From positions 1 to 13,282 of the forward strand of contig USNJ01000043.1 of NCBI GenBank assembly GCA_900556055.1: 13,282 bases of DNA, read 5' to 3'. Under the pieces are notes generated by a model that was not told the DNA's origin, made no database searches, and saw only the letters and a program-made list of their open reading frames with translations. Both the position numbers and the translations under genes were made by a program. Each line of letters opens with the position of its first letter. The first letter of the stretch is position 1. The DNA comes from an uncultured Ruminococcus sp. Its GTDB lineage: Bacteria > Bacillota > Clostridia > Oscillospirales > Ruminococcaceae. Below, in pieces: positions 1 to 8,477 of the stretch.

Positions 1-48
1 TATTCTTCCCCCAAATCCAACAGATTGATACAGAGTTTTTTTGAATAA

Positions 49-1320
49 TTATTTTTTTGCTTCGGAAAGAATTTTGTTTCTGTAAACGGCAGCTGCCATT
101 TCCGTTTTATTTTCCCCGAAATGATAATAAACACGATCCTTGAGCTTTTCGGGAAGATACTGCTGCGGAACATAATGGTTCTTATAATCATGCGGATAGA
201 GATAATGCTGTCCCCTGATCTTTGCGTCCTCGCCGTCCAGATGTACATTCTGCAGATGTCTGGGAATATCGCCGAAATCGCCGTGCTTAACATCTTCGAG
301 TGCTGCATTTATCGCAATATATGCCGAATTTGACTTAGGAGCGGTCGCAAGCAGTATGACAGCATCCGCAAGAGGTATACGTGCTTCGGGCAGACCAAGC
401 TGCATAGCACTGTCCACACACGCCTTCACTATCGGTATAGCCTGCGGATATGCAAGACCTATATCCTCGGCGGCAATAACAAGAAGTCTGCGTGACAGTG
501 AGATTATATCACCCGCTTCAATAAGCCGTGCCGCATAATGAAGCGCAGCGTTTTCATCGGAACCTCTTATTGATTTCTGAAGTGCGGAAAGAATATCGTA
601 ATGCTGATCGCCGTCTCTGTCATAACGCATATTGCTCCGCTGTGTGAGTGCAGCGGCAGTATCGGGCAGAACGGCGATCTTTCCGTTATTTTCCGATGCC
701 ATAACGCAAAGCTCGGCAATGCTTACCGCCTTTCTGACATCTCCCCCGCAGCCCCTCGAAATATAGCTTACGACATCATCGGAAACATCTATTTCCGTTT
801 TCATTTCATCCGAAAGTATGGAAAATGCACGTCTTACGGCAGGCATTATCTCATCACCGGAAACAGGCTTGAATTCAAACACAGCCGATCTGCTTATGAT
901 GGCATTGTAAACGTAAAAATACGGATTTTCCGTAGTTGATGCTATAAGCGTGATCTGTCCGTTTTCGATATATTCAAGCAGTGACTGCTGCTGTTTTTTG
1001 TTGAGATACTGTATCTCATCGAGATATAAAATTACTCCGTTTATGCCGTCAAACGTGTTTGTGTCGGCGATAACGTCCTTTATGTCGGCGACCGATGCAG
1101 AGGTTCCGTTCAGCTTATGCAGCTTTTTTCCGGCGGATTCCGCAACTATTCTTGCGACCGTGGTCTTTCCGACACCCGAAGGTCCGTAGAATATCATATT
1201 GGGGATATTTCCGCCTTCGATTATCCTTCTGAGATATTTTCCTTTTCCGAGGATATGCGTCTGTCCGACTACTTCATCAAGTGTCGTTGGACGTATTCTG
1301 TCCGCAAGAGGTGCTGACAT
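49..1320 (-). CDS. rarA: Replication-associated recombination protein A (RarA/MgsA), AAA+ ATPase
   Basis: RarA is a clamp-loader-like AAA+ ATPase that acts at stalled replication forks; the family is related to eukaryotic WRNIP1. The 423-residue product has the usual length. The N-terminus (SAPLADRIRPTTLDEVVGQ) matches the family opening. A Walker A box GPSGVGKT lies at residues 46-53, a Walker B LYLDEIQ around 98-104 and a sensor-like STTENP shortly after. The C-terminal half (AAEDIGLAYPQA, then YLYPHDYKNHYVPQQYLP) matches the conserved RarA tetramerisation region. The start at 1320 is set by the conserved N-terminus; the ribosome site is weak (AAAGG about 13 bases upstream) and I saw no good promoter. 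The gene is complete, with its stop at 49-51. Family assignment is secure; the fork role is family knowledge. Confidence 0.95.
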   Translation of the reverse strand: MSAPLADRIRPTTLDEVVGQTHILGKGKYLRRIIEGGNIPNMIFYGPSGVGKTTVARIVAESAGKKLHKLNGTSASVADIKDVIADTNTFDGINGVILYLDEIQYLNKKQQQSLLEYIENGQITLIASTTENPYFYVYNAIISRSAVFEFKPVSGDEIMPAVRRAFSILSDEMKTEIDVSDDVVSYISRGCGGDVRKAVSIAELCVMASENNGKIAVLPDTAAALTQRSNMRYDRDGDQHYDILSALQKSIRGSDENAALHYAARLIEAGDIISLSRRLLVIAAEDIGLAYPQAIPIVKACVDSAMQLGLPEARIPLADAVILLATAPKSNSAYIAINAALEDVKHGDFGDIPRHLQNVHLDGEDAKIRGQHYLYPHDYKNHYVPQQYLPEKLKDRVYYHFGENKTEMAAAVYRNKILSEAKK

Positions 1321-1379
1321 TTTGGGATCACTACCTTTGTATATTTTTGGCTCTGCCTGTGATTCGCATCATCAGCAAA

Positions 1380-1706
1380 TCACTTCGCTGCCGTGCAGAT
1401 CATACTGCGAATGAAAAAAACGATATCTTTTTCATGTGCTTTGGCAAATGATATTTTCATGTCAACAACATAAACTGCGTCCGGATGTTCGACCTTGCGA
1501 TAATGCGCCGCTTCAAGAGCGCAGATACCATTTCCCGAAAGCTTTTTGTTTTCGGTGTTATATACGCATTGCAGGATGTTCATATTTTTTAGGTTCAAGC
1601 ATAAAGGCTATCTTCCGCATTTCATTTTCAAATTTCTTGCTTTCTCCGAAACACCTGTTATAGATGAAATATTTCTTTTCTCTTGGCGAGCATATTATGC
1701 GATCAA
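1380..1706 (-). pseudogene. Frameshifted small ORF remnant, unknown function
   Basis: This 432-base gap between rarA and glyA holds two protein-like minus-strand stretches in different frames. One runs from about 1706 to a stop at 1558-1560 and contains DRIICSPREKKYFIYN and FENEMRKIAFMLEPKKYEHP. The other (TTG at 1598 to a stop at 1380) contains LSGNGICALEAAHYRKVEHP and VYVVDMKISFAKAHEKD. They overlap at 1558-1598, so a single frameshift would join them into about 100 residues. No start codon with a ribosome site was found for the joined frame, and its 5' end runs into the glyA terminator. I do not recognise the family. It may be a decayed gene, or only the second frame may be expressed as a small protein. 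Support is modest, resting on residue composition alone. Confidence 0.3.
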
Positions 1707-1707
1707 C

Positions 1708-1739
1708 TAAAAAAGGCAGGAGACAAACGCCTCCCGCCT
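1708..1739 (-). terminator. Rho-independent terminator of glyA
   Basis: Read on the minus strand, AGGCGGGAG and CTCCTGCCT form a 9-bp stem with one G-T pair and an 8-base loop, followed by a run of six T. It starts 14 bases past the glyA stop codon, as expected for an intrinsic terminator of that gene. Confidence 0.85.
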
Positions 1740-1752
1740 CCGTAAAACGCTA

Positions 1753-3009
1753 TTATTCGTAAAGAGGGAATTTCTTGCAGATCTCTGTAACACCTGCACG
1801 GATAGCATCAGCGCTGTTCTCGAAATCTGTTGCGCAGAGGTAGATGTACTCTGCGATCTTCTCCATCTCCTCAACGCCAAGACCTCTTGTTGTAACCGCA
1901 GGAGTACCGATTCTGATACCGCTTGTTACAAAAGGCTTCTCGGGATCGTTATGGATAGCATTCTTGTTTACAGTGATGTACACCTCATCAAGACGGTTTT
2001 CAAGCTCCTTGCCTGTAATATGGAAAGGACGGAGATCAACGAGCATAAGGTGATTGTCTGTGCCGCCGGAAACGAGGTTGAATCCTCTCTTCAGAAGTCC
2101 GCTTGCAAGAGCCTGTGCATTTTCAACGATGCGTCTGCCGTAATCCTTGAATTCAGGCTTGAGTGCCTCGCCGAAGCATACAGCCTTTCCTGCGATAACG
2201 TGCATAAGAGGTCCGCCCTGAGTTCCGGGGAAAATTGCGGAATTGATCTTCTTTGCAAGTGCCTCATCATTTGTGAGGATAAGTCCGCCTCTGGGTCCTC
2301 TCAGTGTCTTGTGAGTGGTTGTTGTAACGATATCAGCATAAGGAACGGGAGACTGATGCATTCCTGCCGCAACAAGTCCTGCGATATGTGCCATATCTAC
2401 CATGAGATATGCGCCGACGGACTTAGCTATCTGAGAAAGTCTCTCAAAGTCGATCTTTCTGGGATATGCAGATGCGCCCGCAACGATAAGCTTAGGCTTA
2501 TGCTCTTCAGCCAGCTTCTGAACGGTATCATAGTTTATCATCTCAGTCTCATCATCAAGACCGTAGGAAACGAAATTGAAATATTTACCCGAAATATTTA
2601 CGGGAGAACCGTGTGTAAGGTGTCCGCCGTCAGCAAGGCTCATGCCGAGAACAGTATCGCCCGGCTGAAGAAGCGCAACATAAACTGCTGTGTTTGCCTG
2701 TGCACCGGAGTGAGGCTGAACGTTAGCAAACTTTGCTCCGAAAAGCTTCTTAGCTCTTTCGATAGCGACAGTTTCAACTATATCAACGTCCTGACAGCCG
2801 CCGTAATATCTCTTTCCGGGATAGCCCTCTGCATACTTGTTTGTAAGAACAGAGCCCATAGCAGCCATAACCGCCGGAGATACAATGTTCTCACTTGCAA
2901 TAAGCTCAAGATTTCTGCGCTGTCTTGCAAGCTCCTTGTTCATTGCGCTGCCTACCTCGGGGTCTACGGATTCAACGTAGCCGATGGTATCGATAAGATC
3001 CTTGTACAT
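1753..3009 (-). CDS. glyA: Serine hydroxymethyltransferase
   Basis: GlyA is a cytoplasmic PLP enzyme that converts serine and tetrahydrofolate to glycine and 5,10-methylene-tetrahydrofolate, the main entry of one-carbon units. The 418-residue product has the typical length. The family motifs are in order: NLELIASEN near residues 33-41, [12 protein letters not shown] at 61-72, the cofactor-contacting VDMAHIAG with Asp205 and His208, and [14 protein letters not shown] with the Schiff-base lysine at Lys234. The ATG at 3007-3009 is preceded by AAAGGAG at an 8-base spacing. It has its own promoter (TTGAAA, 17 bp, TATAAT) and terminator, so it is probably monocistronic. No glycine riboswitch fits in the short leader. 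Identification is secure. Confidence 0.97.
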   Translation of the reverse strand: MYKDLIDTIGYVESVDPEVGSAMNKELARQRRNLELIASENIVSPAVMAAMGSVLTNKYAEGYPGKRYYGGCQDVDIVETVAIERAKKLFGAKFANVQPHSGAQANTAVYVALLQPGDTVLGMSLADGGHLTHGSPVNISGKYFNFVSYGLDDETEMINYDTVQKLAEEHKPKLIVAGASAYPRKIDFERLSQIAKSVGAYLMVDMAHIAGLVAAGMHQSPVPYADIVTTTTHKTLRGPRGGLILTNDEALAKKINSAIFPGTQGGPLMHVIAGKAVCFGEALKPEFKDYGRRIVENAQALASGLLKRGFNLVSGGTDNHLMLVDLRPFHITGKELENRLDEVYITVNKNAIHNDPEKPFVTSGIRIGTPAVTTRGLGVEEMEKIAEYIYLCATDFENSADAIRAGVTEICKKFPLYE

Positions 3010-3052
3010 TGATAAAACTCCTTTTCATTTTAATAAAAACAATGTCATGTAT

Positions 3053-3081
3053 ATTATACAATACTTTCTGAAAGATTTCAA
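3053..3081 (-). promoter_or_regulatory. Sigma-A type promoter of glyA
   Basis: On the minus strand TTGAAA (3076-3081) and TATAAT (3053-3058) are separated by exactly 17 bp. The -10 box lies about 43 bases upstream of the glyA start. The match to the vegetative consensus is strong. Confidence 0.8.
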
Positions 3082-3096
3082 CCTTTTTTGCAAAAT

Positions 3097-4251
3097 TTAT
3101 TCATTGCATATTATAACATTCTGTGCAAGTCTGCATTTGCCGATAAGCTTTTCTTCCCCGTTCGGAGACATCATTATGATATGCTTGCCGTCTGAAATCA
3201 CGATATTTCCGTTATCGCATACTTCATAATCAAGTACGCCTTTTCTGATGATCTCCTCATCTCCCGACGGGAAACGCTTTACAAGCTGCCATGAATGTGG
3301 GATTATGCCTGCATTCTTGTCACCCTTACGGCTGTTTTCTTTTTCGGTTTTCTCTGCGTTGATGATATTTCCCGCAATCAGCAGCTCTTTTTCGTCCTTC
3401 TGCTTTGCTTTCAGCGGATTATTGAATCCCTTTCCGTCAGAACTGAGTGATTCACCGCCGAACAATATTGAGAATGCGTTCAGAAATCCGCCTATTGCCT
3501 TGATTATTCTTACCGGGAACAGCAGCAGATCAAGCCAGAAATTTCCGCTGTCATCCGTTTTATAGGGACGCTTTATGTAGTAGAGATTTCCGTCAACGTC
3601 CGTTTTGGGGCAGAAGAAATCTGTATTTTCATCAGAGCATATCTCGTCCATTTCATTTGTATCGAAATTGTAACACGCAAGCGAACGCGGCGACAGCGCA
3701 GCGGCTATTCCCTGCTTGTTTCTTCCTATACCAGCCGTGCTGAAATACAGCTCATTTTTGACCTTCGACCAACATGGGCATTCCTCAACAGTATCACCGT
3801 CAGTAAGCTCGGTGCAGTTTCCCGAAGGAAGTTCATAAACAGAGATATGCCTTGAAGTATCTCCGTATTCTACCGAAACAGCAAGCCTGTTATCCTTATT
3901 GTTCATTTCAAACGGAGCAAAATTCTGTGCCGCAATTATGTGGCTTTCGTCCCCGTTTTCGTCCTTGTAATAAAGTCCGCCGACCTCGCCCAAGTTTATC
4001 GAATAGATTATCCTTCCATCGGGTGAATTTGCAAGTCCGCAGATATATGCCGCAGATTCGGAATTTTCATCAGGCATGCGAAGCGTCCCCGTGAATGCGG
4101 CACCGCTTCCCGACTGTTTCCATTCGTTCCTTTTGCGTATCTCGGAAACATTCTGTCTGTATGTCTCGGCACGCTTGCTGATAAGCTCGGTCACTTTGCC
4201 GTTGTCATTCACCTTGTACATCTTGTTGTCTGAAGTGCAGTAAACAGTCAT
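3097..4251 (-). CDS. Uncharacterised beta-propeller-like protein with a hydrophobic insert
   Basis: The product is 384 residues when started at 4251, where AAGGGG sits 8 bases upstream. An in-frame ATG at 4270-4272 overlaps the upstream stop (ATGA) but lacks a ribosome site, so I prefer the internal start. I do not recognise a named family. The sequence has recurring blade-like units (MYKVNDNGKVTEL, SPDGRIIYSINL, DGNLYYIKRPY, SPNGEEKLIGK), in the manner of TolB/WD40-type propellers. No signal peptide is seen. Residues 238-266 are hydrophobic (WLDLLLFPVRIIKAIGGFLN) and could be an amphipathic or membrane-associated segment within a loop. It follows the single-pass membrane protein gene by 17 bases and is almost certainly co-transcribed with it, so the two may work together at the membrane. 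Function is unknown. Confidence 0.75.
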   Translation of the reverse strand: MTVYCTSDNKMYKVNDNGKVTELISKRAETYRQNVSEIRKRNEWKQSGSGAAFTGTLRMPDENSESAAYICGLANSPDGRIIYSINLGEVGGLYYKDENGDESHIIAAQNFAPFEMNNKDNRLAVSVEYGDTSRHISVYELPSGNCTELTDGDTVEECPCWSKVKNELYFSTAGIGRNKQGIAAALSPRSLACYNFDTNEMDEICSDENTDFFCPKTDVDGNLYYIKRPYKTDDSGNFWLDLLLFPVRIIKAIGGFLNAFSILFGGESLSSDGKGFNNPLKAKQKDEKELLIAGNIINAEKTEKENSRKGDKNAGIIPHSWQLVKRFPSGDEEIIRKGVLDYEVCDNGNIVISDGKHIIMMSPNGEEKLIGKCRLAQNVIICNE

Positions 4252-4268
4252 TTTAATTACCCCTTGCG

Positions 4269-4889
4269 TCATATTTTTTCGCCGTTTTTGAATATTCCCC
4301 TGAATTCAGTTCCGTTTTTGTCGGTCACAAGCAGAATGCAGTAACAGTCACCGTCTTTGTAAAGAGCTGCATAATGTTCGGGATTTTCTATGTCGGTATA
4401 TATTCTTCCGAAATATTTCTCCTCTCTGAATGATTCGGCATCAGTCATGGAGATACGTATTTCCTCGGAAATATCACCGTATTCAAATCCGATGATATCC
4501 TCAAGCTCATTTATTGCAGCATCTTCATCGGCGGATTCAAGACCGAAAGCAAGCTTTGTTCTGTACTTTCCCTGCTGATATTCAAGTGTTCCGCCGATAA
4601 AATCCAGCGTCTCGGGTATATCGGTATCCATAAGCATAACAGCCCGAGAACGTTCATTTTCAGTCATTTCCTTCAATATGTGCATTGATGAGCTGTTATA
4701 GAAAAATCCTACGGTTTTGTATCCTATATAAAGCACGGCAAATATCAGAATGCATATGACCGTATAAAAGAAGCTGCTTTTTTCGCCCTCACGGACAGGC
4801 CGTCTTTCCTCCTCAGCCGATATCTGCTCAGGTTCAGCCTCTGCGGTTTCTTCCGATATATCTTCAATAATTTTTTCTTCGTTATCCAT
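4269..4889 (-). CDS. Uncharacterised single-pass membrane protein
   Basis: The product is 206 residues when started at 4889, where GGAGAGG sits just upstream of ATG. A longer frame to 4952 has no ribosome site and would read through the promoter. The first 39 residues are very acidic (EEKIIEDISEETAEAEPEQ). One transmembrane helix follows at about residues 40-64 (FFYTVICILIFAVLYIGYKT), then a C-terminal domain of about 140 residues. Charge distribution suggests the acidic tail is inside and the C-terminal domain outside. I do not recognise the domain. It is the first gene of a two-gene unit with the propeller-like protein downstream, under a near-consensus promoter. Confidence 0.75.
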   Translation of the reverse strand: MDNEEKIIEDISEETAEAEPEQISAEEERRPVREGEKSSFFYTVICILIFAVLYIGYKTVGFFYNSSSMHILKEMTENERSRAVMLMDTDIPETLDFIGGTLEYQQGKYRTKLAFGLESADEDAAINELEDIIGFEYGDISEEIRISMTDAESFREEKYFGRIYTDIENPEHYAALYKDGDCYCILLVTDKNGTEFRGIFKNGEKI

Positions 4890-4923
4890 TTTTACCTCTC
4901 CGATAAAAAATATTGTATAAAAT

Positions 4924-4952
4924 ATTATATCACACCCCTGCGATTTAGTCAA
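4924..4952 (-). promoter_or_regulatory. Sigma-A type promoter of the two-gene membrane unit
   Basis: On the minus strand TTGACT (4947-4952) and TATAAT (4924-4929) have a 17-bp spacer. The -10 box lies about 35 bases upstream of the preferred ATG at 4889, which supports that start over the longer frame. Confidence 0.8.
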
Positions 4953-4961
4953 TATTTACAA

Positions 4962-4990
4962 GTGCATTTCCATTCCGATTATGCTATAAT
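4962..4990 (+). promoter_or_regulatory. Probable promoter of dnaD-dnaC (extended -10)
   Basis: TATAAT at 4985-4990 is preceded by TGC, giving an extended -10 motif. A weak -35 candidate GTGCAT (4962-4967) lies 17 bp upstream. The position, 39 bases before the dnaD ATG, is suitable. It stands back to back with the minus-strand promoter at 4924-4952. Confidence 0.6.
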
Positions 4991-5029
4991 TAAAAATGAA
5001 TGATAAAGAAAGCCTACCGTGGAGGAAAA

Positions 5030-6049
5030 ATGAACAATACTATCAAATATAAAATAAACTGGGAAAAAACTGACGGTGTATTTGCCGTTCCGAATGAAAC
5101 AGCGGATTGTCTGAAGCTTGCAAGCGGCGCTGGCGTAAAGATACTGCTCCTGATGCTGAGATACGGTAAAGAGTGTACATATGACACGATAAAATCCGCT
5201 CTTGGCTCAGACGACGAAACCATTGAGGACGCTCTTTCCTACTGGGCGCAGGTCGGCATCTTAAAGCCTGCTGACGGTGTTCCGCAGAAGCTCCCGGAAC
5301 CCGCTCCCAGGCATATAAGCACACCTGCCCCAAGGCCTGCTGAGGACAAGCCGAAAGTATCCCCGACAAGAACGATGACACCGAAGGAAATAGCCGAAAG
5401 GATAGAATCATCTCCTGAGATAGCCTTTCTTTTTACATCTGTTGAAAATTGCCTGGGAAGAATACTGAACCATACCGAACACCGCTCGCTTATATGGATA
5501 CATGACTATCTCGGTCTGCCATCCGATGTTCTGCTCATGCTCATCGAATATTGCAAGAGCATAAACAAAACGAATATCAGATACATAGAAACGATAGCTG
5601 TTTCATGGCAGGAAAAGGGAGTGTTCACGCATGAAGCGGCAGCTGCAGAGATTGACGGAATGGTAAAAAGCCATACTCTTTCAAGGCAGGTATCCACAAA
5701 GCTCGGTCTTAACAGAAATCTCATTTCCAAAGAACAGAATTTTGTTGATGAATGGTCGTCCCGCGGAATAACGATCGAGATGATCTACTATGCATACGAA
5801 AAAAATATCGAAGCGATCGGCAAGCTTTCCTTCGCATACATGAACAAGATAATCCAGAGCTGGATAGAAAACGGTCTGCGTTCCGTAAAGGAGGTCGAGG
5901 AATTCGATTCTATGCAGCGTGCAGAGCGTGAAAAGCAGAAAAATTCAACCAAGCAGGAAGACAAAGGCGAACATTCCTATGACCTTGATATGTTCGATAC
6001 CTTTGCTCTCAATCACACACCTGAGTTAAAGGAGGCTGACAGAAAGTGA
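5030..6049 (+). CDS. dnaD: DnaD-domain replication initiation protein
   Basis: DnaD-type proteins bridge DnaA or PriA to helicase loading in low-GC Gram-positive bacteria. The ATG at 5030 follows GGAGG closely (4 bases); an earlier in-frame ATG at 5000 has no ribosome site and is rejected. The 339-residue product has an N-terminal winged-helix-like region (residues about 25-80), a proline-rich linker (about 85-110), a first DnaD-type helical domain near 125-200 (SLIWIHDYLGLPSDVLLMLI) and a second near 220-285. The second carries the YxxxIxxxW signature as YMNKIIQSW at 270-278, which binds DNA in studied homologues. The gene overlaps dnaC by 4 bases. Two DnaD-like domains is an inference from pattern; the second is the clearer. 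Confidence 0.87.
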   Translation: MNNTIKYKINWEKTDGVFAVPNETADCLKLASGAGVKILLLMLRYGKECTYDTIKSALGSDDETIEDALSYWAQVGILKPADGVPQKLPEPAPRHISTPAPRPAEDKPKVSPTRTMTPKEIAERIESSPEIAFLFTSVENCLGRILNHTEHRSLIWIHDYLGLPSDVLLMLIEYCKSINKTNIRYIETIAVSWQEKGVFTHEAAAAEIDGMVKSHTLSRQVSTKLGLNRNLISKEQNFVDEWSSRGITIEMIYYAYEKNIEAIGKLSFAYMNKIIQSWIENGLRSVKEVEEFDSMQRAEREKQKNSTKQEDKGEHSYDLDMFDTFALNHTPELKEADRK

Positions 6050-7041
6050 GTTACAGCAATACGGCATTTGAACGTGCAGAAACGGAGATAAACGCAAGGC
6101 GTGTCAGAGCCGAATCGGACAACGCCCGCAGGATCGAAGACATGGAAAGGAAAATTCCCGAGATAAAGGAACTTAACAATCAGCTTTCCTCAACAAGTCT
6201 TGATATTGCAAGGCTTATTCTCCGCAAAGAGGGCAATTTTCAGGAGAATCTTGAGAAAATAAAACAGAACAACTTATTCTGTCAGCAGAACATTGCAGAT
6301 ATACTAAAAGCTCACGGCTATCCGGAAGATTATCTGAAAGTCAAATATACCTGTCCGATATGCAGTGACAAAGGATATGTAAACGGCAGCAGATGCAGCT
6401 GCTTCAATGAGCTTCTTAACAGATATGCAATTGATGAACTGAACGTCAATTCCGCATTGAAGCTTTGCAGCTTTGACAGCTTCTCACTTGAATATTACCG
6501 CGGAAAAACAGACGGCTCAGGCATAGACTGCTATGGAAAAATGGCAGATATCCTCAGCTACTGCAAGCGATATGTATCAACATTCTCGGCATCATCGCCC
6601 AGCATTTTCATGATAGGAAAAACGGGACTCGGAAAAACCCATCTTTCCCTTTCTATCGCAAAAGGCGTAAGCGAACAGGGCTTTATGGTTGCTTACGGTT
6701 CGATACTCAATTATCTGCGAACGATCGAGGCAGAACATTTCGGACGTGCCGATGAAAACAAGGATACATTACAATTGCTGCTGAATGCCGACCTTCTTAT
6801 TCTTGATGATCTCGGCTCTGAGTTTGACACATCGTTCTATGCTTCAACAATATACAACATCATAAACACAAGAATAAACACAGGACTTCCGACTATCATA
6901 AATTCAAACCTTTCGTCCGCCGAACTCCAGAACAAATACAACGACCGAATTATTTCGAGAATACTTGGAATGTACGATATTCTGAGATTTGTCGGCGATG
7001 ACATAAGGCAGATAAAAAGAATCGAAAGCATGAGAAAATAA
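6046..7041 (+). CDS. dnaC: DnaC/DnaI-type replicative helicase loader, AAA+ ATPase
   Basis: This family loads the replicative helicase at origins and restarted forks. The 331-residue product starts with GTG at 6046, overlapping the dnaD stop (GTGA). A strong AAAGGAGG lies 11 bases upstream. An N-terminal charged, coiled-coil-like region (residues 5-80) precedes a zinc-binding segment with Cys103, Cys106, Cys117 and Cys119 (YTCPICSDKGYVNGSRCSC). A Walker A box GKTGLGKT follows at 191-198 and a Walker B LLILDD at 250-255. The N-terminal zinc segment plus AAA+ order is that of DnaI-like loaders rather than IstB transposition helpers, and the dnaD partner supports this. Translational coupling with dnaD is expected from the overlap. 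Confidence 0.9.
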   Translation: MSYSNTAFERAETEINARRVRAESDNARRIEDMERKIPEIKELNNQLSSTSLDIARLILRKEGNFQENLEKIKQNNLFCQQNIADILKAHGYPEDYLKVKYTCPICSDKGYVNGSRCSCFNELLNRYAIDELNVNSALKLCSFDSFSLEYYRGKTDGSGIDCYGKMADILSYCKRYVSTFSASSPSIFMIGKTGLGKTHLSLSIAKGVSEQGFMVAYGSILNYLRTIEAEHFGRADENKDTLQLLLNADLLILDDLGSEFDTSFYASTIYNIINTRINTGLPTIINSNLSSAELQNKYNDRIISRILGMYDILRFVGDDIRQIKRIESMRK

Positions 7042-7042
7042 C

Positions 7043-7080
7043 AAATGACCGATACCGCAAAACGCAGTATCGGTCATTTT
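7043..7080. terminator. Bidirectional terminator between convergent dnaC and tyrS
   Basis: AAATGACCGATAC (7043-7055) and GTATCGGTCATTT (7067-7079) form a perfect 13-bp stem with an 11-base loop. A T run follows on the plus strand. The minus-strand continuation (GTTATTTTC) is also T-rich. It begins just after the dnaC stop and ends 14 bases from the tyrS stop, so it can serve both genes. Confidence 0.9.
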
Positions 7081-7093
7081 TATATCCGAAGTA

Positions 7094-8311
7094 TTACTTT
7101 ACGATAACCTTATGGAAAACCTTTTTGCCCTTTTTGAGGATAACTTCACCGTCAACAGCGACCATTGCATTTGCATCAGATGCTTTTTCATCGTTGACAG
7201 CAACGCCGCCCTGCTGAACAAGACGTCTTGCTTCGCTTCTCGAAGGAGCAAGCTTTGTCTTTACAAGCAGATCAAGAATGCCTATTTTTCCGTCTGTCAT
7301 ATCGTCAGCCGAAAGCTCGGTGCATGGCATATCTGCAGTGTTTCCCGAACCGCCGAACAGGCTCTTTGCAGCTTCAAGGCATTTGTCAGCCTCTTCCTTG
7401 CCGTGGATAAGATTTGTCAGCTCATAAGCAAGGATCTCCTTAGCCTTGTTGAGCTCAGCACCTGTCATAGTGCGCTCCATCTCTTCGATCTGCTCGATAG
7501 GCAGGAATGTCAGAAGTTTCAGGCACTTGATAACATCAGCATCACCGACATTTCTCCAGTACTGGAAGAAATCATAAGGAGATGTCTTTGCGGGATCCAG
7601 CCATACTGCACCCTTTTCGGTCTTGCCCATCTTCTTGCCCTCGGAGTTTGTGAGCAGTGTGATGGTCATAGCGTGAGCGTCCTTTGCAAGCTTCTTTCTG
7701 ATAAGCTCAGTACCGCCCAGCATATTAGCCCACTGATCGTCGCCGCCGAACTGCATATTACAGCCATACTTCTGGTACAGCATATAGAAATCGTAGCTCT
7801 GCATTATCATGTAGTTGAATTCGAGGAAGCTCAGACCTTTCTCCATGCGCTGTTTATAGCACTCAGCTCTCAGCATGTTGTTGACGGAGAAGCACGCGCC
7901 AACCTCGCGCAGCAGCTGAACATAGTTAAGGTCTAACAGCCAATCGGCATTGTTTACAATGATAGCCTTGTCTTCACCGAAATCAATGAAACGGCTCATT
8001 TGCTTTTTGAAGCAGGCAATGTTGTGAGCGATGAATTCCGGAGTGAGCATTTTACGCATTTCGTCCTTGCCGCTCGGGTCGCCGACCATGCCGGTGCCGC
8101 CGCCCAAAAGTACGATAGGACGATGGCCTGCGCGTTGCATATGGCTCATCATCATCAGGGCGATGAAATGGCCTACATGCAGGCTGTCCGCGGTGGGGTC
8201 AAAACCGATATAAAAGGTGATTTTTTCCTTCTCTAACAATTCTTTAATCTCGTCTTCATGGGACATTTGCTTAATAAAGCCACGTTCCATAAGCACGTCA
8301 TAAACAGACAT
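7094..8311 (-). CDS. tyrS: Tyrosyl-tRNA synthetase, apparently mosaic
   Basis: The enzyme charges tRNA-Tyr in the cytoplasm. The 405-residue product is full length. It has the class I signature [12 protein letters not shown] near residues 38-49 (HIGH equivalent HVGH), the active-site region [14 protein letters not shown], the KMSKS equivalent KMGKT and a C-terminal S4 RNA-binding domain ([20 protein letters not shown]). AGGAGG lies 7 bases before the ATG. It has its own promoter and no room for a T-box leader. Codon use is split. Every arginine codon upstream of about position 7900 is CGY and TTA/TTG leucines are present, whereas the 3' part uses mostly AGA and no TTA/TTG in the parts I read. 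The protein reads intact across the change, so the gene may be functional or an assembly join; family identity is secure. Confidence 0.93.
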   Translation of the reverse strand: MSVYDVLMERGFIKQMSHEDEIKELLEKEKITFYIGFDPTADSLHVGHFIALMMMSHMQRAGHRPIVLLGGGTGMVGDPSGKDEMRKMLTPEFIAHNIACFKKQMSRFIDFGEDKAIIVNNADWLLDLNYVQLLREVGACFSVNNMLRAECYKQRMEKGLSFLEFNYMIMQSYDFYMLYQKYGCNMQFGGDDQWANMLGGTELIRKKLAKDAHAMTITLLTNSEGKKMGKTEKGAVWLDPAKTSPYDFFQYWRNVGDADVIKCLKLLTFLPIEQIEEMERTMTGAELNKAKEILAYELTNLIHGKEEADKCLEAAKSLFGGSGNTADMPCTELSADDMTDGKIGILDLLVKTKLAPSRSEARRLVQQGGVAVNDEKASDANAMVAVDGEVILKKGKKVFHKVIVK

Positions 8312-8370
8312 CAGATAACCTCCTTACAATTTAAGCTGTGAAAAACAGCCTAGGCGATATATATAGTCTA

Positions 8371-8399
8371 CATTATACAATATAAGCTTGTTTTTAGCA
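8371..8399 (-). promoter_or_regulatory. Sigma-A type promoter of tyrS
   Basis: On the minus strand TTGCTA (8394-8399) and TATAAT (8371-8376) have a 17-bp spacer. The remaining leader of about 55 bases has only a small hairpin (GCTGT/ACAGC) and no T-box elements. Confidence 0.7.
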
Positions 8400-8428
8400 A
8401 ATGAAAAAGACTTTATAAAAGTGAAAAT

Positions 8429-8463
8429 GGCTGATATGCAGGAAAAAAGCCCGAATATCAGCC
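8429..8463 (-). terminator. Probable terminator of mscL
   Basis: GGCTGATAT and ATATCAGCC form a perfect 9-bp stem with a 17-base loop, starting 14 bases past the mscL stop. On the minus strand ATTTTCACTTTT follows, a weak T tract. The large loop lowers confidence. Confidence 0.55.
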
Positions 8464-8477
8464 GAAAGTGTAAACTG

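Noticed and set aside
1951..3012. Plus-strand ORF of 353 codons opposite glyA
   Set aside because: It is the antisense of a clear, complete glyA and is cysteine- and serine-rich in the way shadow frames are; no ribosome site.
5000..5029. Ten-residue N-terminal extension of the DnaD-like protein
   Set aside because: The ATG at 5000 lacks a ribosome site and sits 9 bases from the -10 box; the ATG at 5030 has GGAGG.
7112..7936. Plus-strand ORF of 274 codons opposite tyrS
   Set aside because: It is antisense to tyrS, whose motifs and ribosome site are clear.
8312..8477. T-box leader upstream of tyrS
   Set aside because: Only about 55 bases separate the promoter from the start, with no specifier loop or T-box sequence, so no T-box fits.
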